The notes below the pieces were generated by a model. That model had not been told where the DNA came from. It did not search any database and saw nothing but the letters and a program-made list of their open reading frames with translations. Of a stretch of 64,000 nucleotides of DNA, positions 60,432 to 64,000 are shown piece by piece (positions within the stretch are counted from its first letter, which is position 1; each line of letters starts with the position of its first letter). The position numbers and the translations under genes are program-made. This DNA is from Cryobacterium sp. MP_M3 (GTDB lineage: Bacteria; Actinomycetota; Actinomycetes; Actinomycetales; Microbacteriaceae): positions 62,001 through 126,000 of the forward strand of contig NZ_JADOVI010000004.1 of the NCBI RefSeq assembly GCF_015752155.1, in the 5' to 3' direction.

Positions 60432-61811
60432 CTGTCTGAGCCTCGCATTCCCGGCCCGATCGGCGTTCGACTCGCCGACCGGTTCCGCATCGACCGTCTG
60501 ATCGGAACCGGCGGCATGGCAGTCGTCTACGAGGCGACGGATGTCGTGCTCGGGCGCACCGTGGCGGTCAAGCTTTTCCGCATGGACACCGCGGACGATG
60601 CCGGCCCTGAGCGCCAGAGCGGCGAGGTCGCCGTGCTGGCGAGCCTGAACCACTTCGCCCTGGTCACCCTGTTCGACGCCGGCACCGCCCTGATCGAAGG
60701 TGTCCCCCGCACCTTCATCGTGATGGAGTTCGTCAACGGGCGGGACCTGCGCAGCCGGATCAACGACGGCCCGGTGCTGCCGGCGGAGGTCGCCGAGATC
60801 GGGGCCGACCTCGGCGAGGCCCTGCATTACGTGCACTCGCAGGGCATCATCCACCGCGACATCAAACCGGCCAACGTGCTGCTCGCGCCGTCGGGTTTCC
60901 CCGGCCGGGGCATGCACGCCAAACTCGCCGACTTCGGAATCGCCCGCCTGTTCGACGCTACCCACCTCACGAAGACGGGGGCGCTGCTCGGCACCGCCGG
61001 CTACCTCAGCCCGGAGCAGGCGCTGGGGGAACCGATCGGACCGCCCAGCGACGTTTATTCGCTCGGCCTCGTGCTGCTCGAGTGCCTGACCGGCGAGCGG
61101 GCCTTCCCCGGCTCGGCGATCGAATCCGCGATGGCCCGGCTGGCGCGCGACCCCGTCATTCCCGATTTCCTCGGTCGCGGCTGGGCAGAGGTGCTCGGCG
61201 GCATGACCAACCGGGTCGTCGAGGAGCGGTTCACCGCCGAACAGGCCGCCGTGCGGCTGCGGAGCCTCGTGGCCGCGCCCGGACCGGCCGCGGACGCCGC
61301 GCGCTCCGTGCTCGACGACGCCGACGAGACGGAGCTCCTCGAACCGACGGCAGAAACCGTGCTGCTGGAAAAGACCGCGGCCCTGGAGAAGACGGCCCTG
61401 CTGGAGAAGACCGCCCTACTCGAGGAGACCGCCCTGCTCGAGAAGACCGCCCTGCTGCCGACACCGTCCTCCGCGACTTCTCCCGCCCCCGCGGAGGATT
61501 CCGCGGCCGTGCGGGCGGACGCGCCGACCGAGCTCCTTCCCGGCCGCGGACGAACCGGCCTGACCCGAACTTCCCCCGCTTGCCCGCCGTCGTCCTCGTC
61601 GTCGACCTCGTCGTCGACCTCGGCTTCGGGCCGGAGACCGACCCGCCGCACAATGGGCGTCGTCGTCGTCGCCGTGGTGCTGGTCGCCCTGGCCGCCATC
61701 CTGTTCGCCCCCCGGCCCGCCGCCCCCGCGGCCACGCCCGCGAGCTACCCGGCCGTCGACGGCCCCCTCGGCACCCACCTCCGGCAACTCCAGGAAAGCC
61801 TCAGACCATGA
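60432..61811 (+). CDS. Membrane-anchored Ser/Thr protein kinase with hexapeptide repeats
   Basis: A 459-residue eukaryotic-like kinase. G-loop LIGTGGMAVVYEA, Lys47 (VAVKLF), catalytic Asp143 (HRDIKPAN), Asp167 (DFGIARL) and GYLSPEQ are intact. Residues 305-350 hold five LLEKTA-like repeats, then a Pro/Ser/Thr-rich linker, a single transmembrane helix (MGVVVVAVVLVALAAILFAP) and a short outer tail. No ATG/GTG/TTG fits the strong GGAGGA at 60421-60426; CTG 60432, six bases later, is the probable start, while GTG 60393 has no site. It overlaps a lipoprotein gene by ATGA and probably phosphorylates itself on repeat threonines. Confidence 0.85.
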   Translation: MSEPRIPGPIGVRLADRFRIDRLIGTGGMAVVYEATDVVLGRTVAVKLFRMDTADDAGPERQSGEVAVLASLNHFALVTLFDAGTALIEGVPRTFIVMEFVNGRDLRSRINDGPVLPAEVAEIGADLGEALHYVHSQGIIHRDIKPANVLLAPSGFPGRGMHAKLADFGIARLFDATHLTKTGALLGTAGYLSPEQALGEPIGPPSDVYSLGLVLLECLTGERAFPGSAIESAMARLARDPVIPDFLGRGWAEVLGGMTNRVVEERFTAEQAAVRLRSLVAAPGPAADAARSVLDDADETELLEPTAETVLLEKTAALEKTALLEKTALLEETALLEKTALLPTPSSATSPAPAEDSAAVRADAPTELLPGRGRTGLTRTSPACPPSSSSSTSSSTSASGRRPTRRTMGVVVVAVVLVALAAILFAPRPAAPAATPASYPAVDGPLGTHLRQLQESLRP

Positions 61812-62227
61812 CCGTCCGCTCCCGCCTCTCGACCGGCGTGGTCGCCGCGCTCCTCGTCGCCGCCACCCTGACCGCCTGCTCCGGTCCGTCGCCCGACCTG
61901 GCGACCCCGACGGCCGACAAGCTGCAGTCCGGGGTGCTCGGTGTCAGCACCGCCGCGGCAGCCGGCGACTTCTCCGGGGCGCAGTCCGCCCTCACCGCCG
62001 TGCAGGCCGACCTGCTGACCGCCGCCGCGGCCGGGCAGGTCTCGGCCGCGCGGTCCGCCGAGATCCAGGCCGCGATCAACCTCGTGACCGGGGACCTCGC
62101 CGACGCGATCGAGACCAGCCGTCCCACCCCGACGCCCACTCCGACCGAGGGCCAGTCGCCGTCGGTTGACAAGGGCGGCAACAAGGACAACGGTAAGTGC
62201 AAGAAGAAAGACGATTGCGGCGACTGA
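61808..62227 (+). CDS. Predicted lipoprotein coupled to the Ser/Thr kinase
   Basis: A 139-residue protein with an LTAC lipobox (VVAALLVAATLTACSG) and a mature part of two helices (about 35-105) rich in Ala, a Pro/Thr linker (RPTPTPTPTEG) and a Lys/Asp-rich end with two cysteines. It overlaps the kinase stop by four bases. I recognise no enzymatic domain; it may be a surface partner or sensor of the kinase. Similar small Ala-rich lipoproteins follow kinases in related genomes, as far as I recall. Confidence 0.7.
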   Translation: MTVRSRLSTGVVAALLVAATLTACSGPSPDLATPTADKLQSGVLGVSTAAAAGDFSGAQSALTAVQADLLTAAAAGQVSAARSAEIQAAINLVTGDLADAIETSRPTPTPTPTEGQSPSVDKGGNKDNGKCKKKDDCGD

Positions 62228-62243
62228 CCGCGTGGAGGATGTC

Positions 62244-63158
62244 ATGACCGCCCAACTTGTCGTCGGTGCCGGTCTGATCGGGCATCCCCTGGCCGAGCGC
62301 CTCGCCGCGCGCGGCGACCGGGTCACCATCGGCACCCGGTCCGGCTCCGCGTCCGCGGGGGCCACGGCGATCGTGCTGAACGCCGGCGACCGGGAGGCGT
62401 TCGCCCGGTCCGCAGCCGGTGCGGCGACGATCTTCCTCTGCACGAATCCGCCGTACACCGACTGGGCCACCCAGTGGCCGCCGATGATCGACGCGGCGAT
62501 CCACGCGGCATCCGCCACCGGCGCAGCCCTGGTCGTGATGGGGAACCTGTATCCCTACGGCTCGCCGACCGGCCCGATGACCGAGCACTCACCGGAGACG
62601 ACCACGGAGGCCAAAGGCCTCGTCCGCAAGGAGGGCTGGCGGAAGGTGCGCGAGGCCCACGAACGCGGAGAGCTGCGCGGCGTCGAGGTGCGCGCGAGCG
62701 ACTATTTCGGTCCGGGAGCCACCGGCACGGCCCACCTGGGCGAAACCTTCTTCACCTCGATCCTCGCCTCGAAGACCGCCCGCGTCGTCGGCCGGCCCGC
62801 CCTCCCGCACAGCTGGAGCTACCTTCCTGACATCGTCAGCACCCTGATCGCCGCCGCCGACCACGACGGGGAGTGGGGCCGGCTGTGGCACGTTCCGAGC
62901 GCCGCCGCCAGCCGGATCGAGATCGCGAACCAGGTCAACCGGCGGTTCGGAACGCACGGCAAGGTGGCCGCATATCCGCAGTGGCTGCTCCGTTCCCTCG
63001 GCATGGTGAACCCGATGATGCACGAGATCTGGGCGTCGAGCTACCAGTTCACGGTGCCGTACCTGATCGACTCCGCCGAGACCCAGCGCGAGCTCGGGGT
63101 GTCGGCCACTGGCTGGGCGGATGCCCTCGCCACCACCGCGGAGAGCTACCGCCGCTGA
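62244..63158 (+). CDS. NAD(P)-dependent epimerase/dehydratase-like protein
   Basis: A 304-residue short-chain dehydrogenase of the extended/atypical kind. The Rossmann motif is LVVGAGLIGHPLAERLAARG; MGNLYPYGSPTGPMTEHSPE is the substrate region; ASDYFGPGATGTAHLGE and SYLPDIVSTLIAAADHDG are standard. The canonical YxxxK is replaced by the Tyr of NLYPYG without a clear lysine partner, so the reaction is uncertain. ATG 62244 has GGAGG six bases upstream. It lies 16 bp after the lipoprotein gene. Confidence 0.85.
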   Translation: MTAQLVVGAGLIGHPLAERLAARGDRVTIGTRSGSASAGATAIVLNAGDREAFARSAAGAATIFLCTNPPYTDWATQWPPMIDAAIHAASATGAALVVMGNLYPYGSPTGPMTEHSPETTTEAKGLVRKEGWRKVREAHERGELRGVEVRASDYFGPGATGTAHLGETFFTSILASKTARVVGRPALPHSWSYLPDIVSTLIAAADHDGEWGRLWHVPSAAASRIEIANQVNRRFGTHGKVAAYPQWLLRSLGMVNPMMHEIWASSYQFTVPYLIDSAETQRELGVSATGWADALATTAESYRR

Positions 63159-63201
63159 GTCCCTCCCTATCCCCATCCCTCTCCTCCAGACCGCAGCCAT
63201 G

Positions 63202-63300
63202 CCCGTTCCGAATTCAGGAGAATTGCGCGAATACGAGGCGCCGGCGGGCATCCGTCGCACTGTTCCGTGCTGTGCACCTGAATTCGGCACGGGAACGGGG
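63202..63300. repeat. Intergenic inverted repeat related to the one at 6656
   Basis: CCCGTTCCGAATTCAGG (63202-63218) faces CCTGAATTC-GGCAC-GGGAACGGG (63277-63299), its reverse complement apart from a six-base insertion. The left half continues AATTCAGGAGAATTGCGCG (63211-63229), close to AATTGCAGGAGTTATGCGC at 6733-6751. The 220-bp gap between the convergent epimerase and dxr genes contains nothing else. Confidence 0.65.
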
Positions 63301-63378
63301 CTTTCGGGGCGGGGCGGAGTCTCGGTGCGGTGAGTTGAGGTGGGTGGGGCGGGTGCGGGGCGGGGTGAACCGGGGAGG

Positions 63379-64000
63379 TCAGCGGGCGAGGAGCTTGTCC
63401 GCCGCGGCGCGGGCCCAGGCCTCGGCGGCGGAGAGCGACTCGCGGGTGAGCGGGCCGTTCTGCTCGTGCGCCTCGACGACCCGCTGGATGGTGTCGACGA
63501 TGGCCAGGAAGCCGATGGCGCCGGCGTGGAAGGCCTCGACGGCCTGCTCGTTCGCCGCGTTGAAGACGGCCGGGTAGGTTCCGCCGGCCCGGCCGACCTG
63601 CTTGGCCAGGTTGACGGCGGGGAACGCCGAATCGTCGAGGGGTTCGAAGGTCCAGTTCTGCGGGACGGTCCAGTCGATCGGCGCGCCGACCGCGGCCACC
63701 CGGTTGGGCCAGTCCAGGCCGAGCGAGATCGGCAAGCGCATGTCGGGAGGGGATGCCTGCGCGATCGTCGACCCGTCGATGAACTCGACCATGGAGTGCA
63801 CGACCGACTGCGGGTGCACGACCACGTCGATGCGCTCGTAGTCCACGTCGAAGAGCAGGTGCGCCTCGATCACCTCGAGGCCCTTGTTCACGAGCGTGGC
63901 GGAGTTCGTGGTCACCACCGGCCCCATGTTCCAGGTCGGGTGGGCGAGCGCCTGCGCGGGCGTGACATCCGCCAGCTGGCCGCGGCGGCGGCCGCGGAAC
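63379..64000 (-). CDS. dxr: 1-deoxy-D-xylulose-5-phosphate reductoisomerase, C-terminal part (runs off the window)
   Basis: About 207 codons of the 3' end are visible. FRGRRRGQLADVTPAQALAH, HPTWNMGPVVTTNSATLVNK, GLEVIEAHLLFDVDYERIDV and the C-terminal helical domain with AFPAVNLAKQVGRAGGTYPA are those of Dxr, the second enzyme of the MEP pathway. The catalytic N-terminal part lies beyond the right edge. The direction is the same as Rip1 and IspG, consistent with the usual dxr-rip1-ispG order, but four genes (epimerase, lipoprotein, kinase and the repeat) now stand between. Confidence 0.93.
   Translation of the reverse strand, partial: FRGRRRGQLADVTPAQALAHPTWNMGPVVTTNSATLVNKGLEVIEAHLLFDVDYERIDVVVHPQSVVHSMVEFIDGSTIAQASPPDMRLPISLGLDWPNRVAAVGAPIDWTVPQNWTFEPLDDSAFPAVNLAKQVGRAGGTYPAVFNAANEQAVEAFHAGAIGFLAIVDTIQRVVEAHEQNGPLTRESLSAAEAWARAAADKLLAR

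Noticed and set aside
61345-61455. Recent DNA-level tandem duplication in the kinase gene
   Set aside because: The repeated hexapeptides use different codons, so it is not a fresh slippage product.
1-64000. Insertion sequences, prophage, CRISPR arrays or defence systems
   Set aside because: No transposase, integrase, phage structural gene, regularly spaced repeat or known defence domain was seen.

Overview
This is a GC-rich (I estimate 65-70% G+C) chromosomal segment from an actinobacterium, most likely the family Microbacteriaceae (a Cryobacterium/Leifsonia-type genome). The signs are two mycothiol-dependent maleylpyruvate-isomerase-type proteins, the metalloprotease / YlbL-type PDZ-Lon / UPF0182 neighbourhood, a short protein I know mainly from Microbacteriaceae, many GTG starts, and a strong habit of leaderless starts in which a TANNNT -10 box sits 6-7 nt before the start codon. 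I see no insertion sequence, prophage, CRISPR array or plasmid function. The window is mostly core genome with small accessory inserts.

Layout. 1-2112 (-): an overlapping envelope operon of two family-2 glycosyltransferases and a CDP-alcohol phosphatidyltransferase-fold protein. 2241-5354 (-): HtrA-like protease, a secreted beta-domain protein and a lipoprotein. 5444-10435: DapC-like aminotransferase, old yellow enzyme, alpha/beta hydrolase, a small family protein and a nitrilase-superfamily amidase. 10589-15030 (+): OmpR-type two-component system, a multi-membrane-span glycosyltransferase and a polyprenol-phosphate-mannose-synthase-like enzyme. 15046-20863 (+): NAD biosynthesis locus nrtR-nadA-nadB-nadC-cysteine desulfurase, with two candidate NrtR operators. 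20864-23920: adhE with an unusually AT-rich leader and a strong terminator.

23931-31038: mycothiol-dependent isomerase, initiator tRNA-Met, UPF0182 membrane protein, a deletion-collapsed nnrE pseudogene, the YlbL-type PDZ/Lon protease and a DUF2342-type metalloprotease. 31113-38977: deoxyribose-type catabolic locus (SorC regulator, deoC, and an aldehyde dehydrogenase split into an active and a dead half that together resemble ALDH16), a ROK kinase, and a TetR/MFS efflux pair with an obvious operator. 40002-42787 (-): truB, two small membrane proteins and ribF. 42851-46871: a block of panE, a degenerate nucleoside-kinase-like protein, mutY, thyA and folA that separates truB from its usual partners. 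46894-54988 (-): rbfA, infB, ylxR, nusA, proS and ispG, the translation/transcription core. 55170-63158: thiolase, SHOCT protein, NarL-type two-component system, Rip1/RseP-type site-2 protease, a Ser/Thr kinase with a hexapeptide repeat, its coupled lipoprotein and an epimerase. 63379-64000 (-): the 3' part of dxr.

The genes form recognisable modules. NrtR probably represses the three-step aspartate-to-nicotinate-mononucleotide pathway, and the desulfurase probably serves the NadA iron-sulfur cluster. SorC probably controls deoC and the split dehydrogenase, which would turn deoxyribose-5-phosphate into glyceraldehyde-3-phosphate and acetate. ThyA and FolA form the thymidylate/folate cycle. 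Rip1, IspG and Dxr keep the actinobacterial dxr-rip1-ispG order, but the cluster is pulled apart by inserted modules. I found no wholly new defence or mobile system. The most notable items are the split ALDH16-like pair, the nnrE pseudogene, the dense set of leaderless promoters (including two divergent ones with overlapping -10 boxes), a five-codon leader frame before dapC, dispersed intergenic palindromes, and a strongly over-represented octamer, CGGATGCC.
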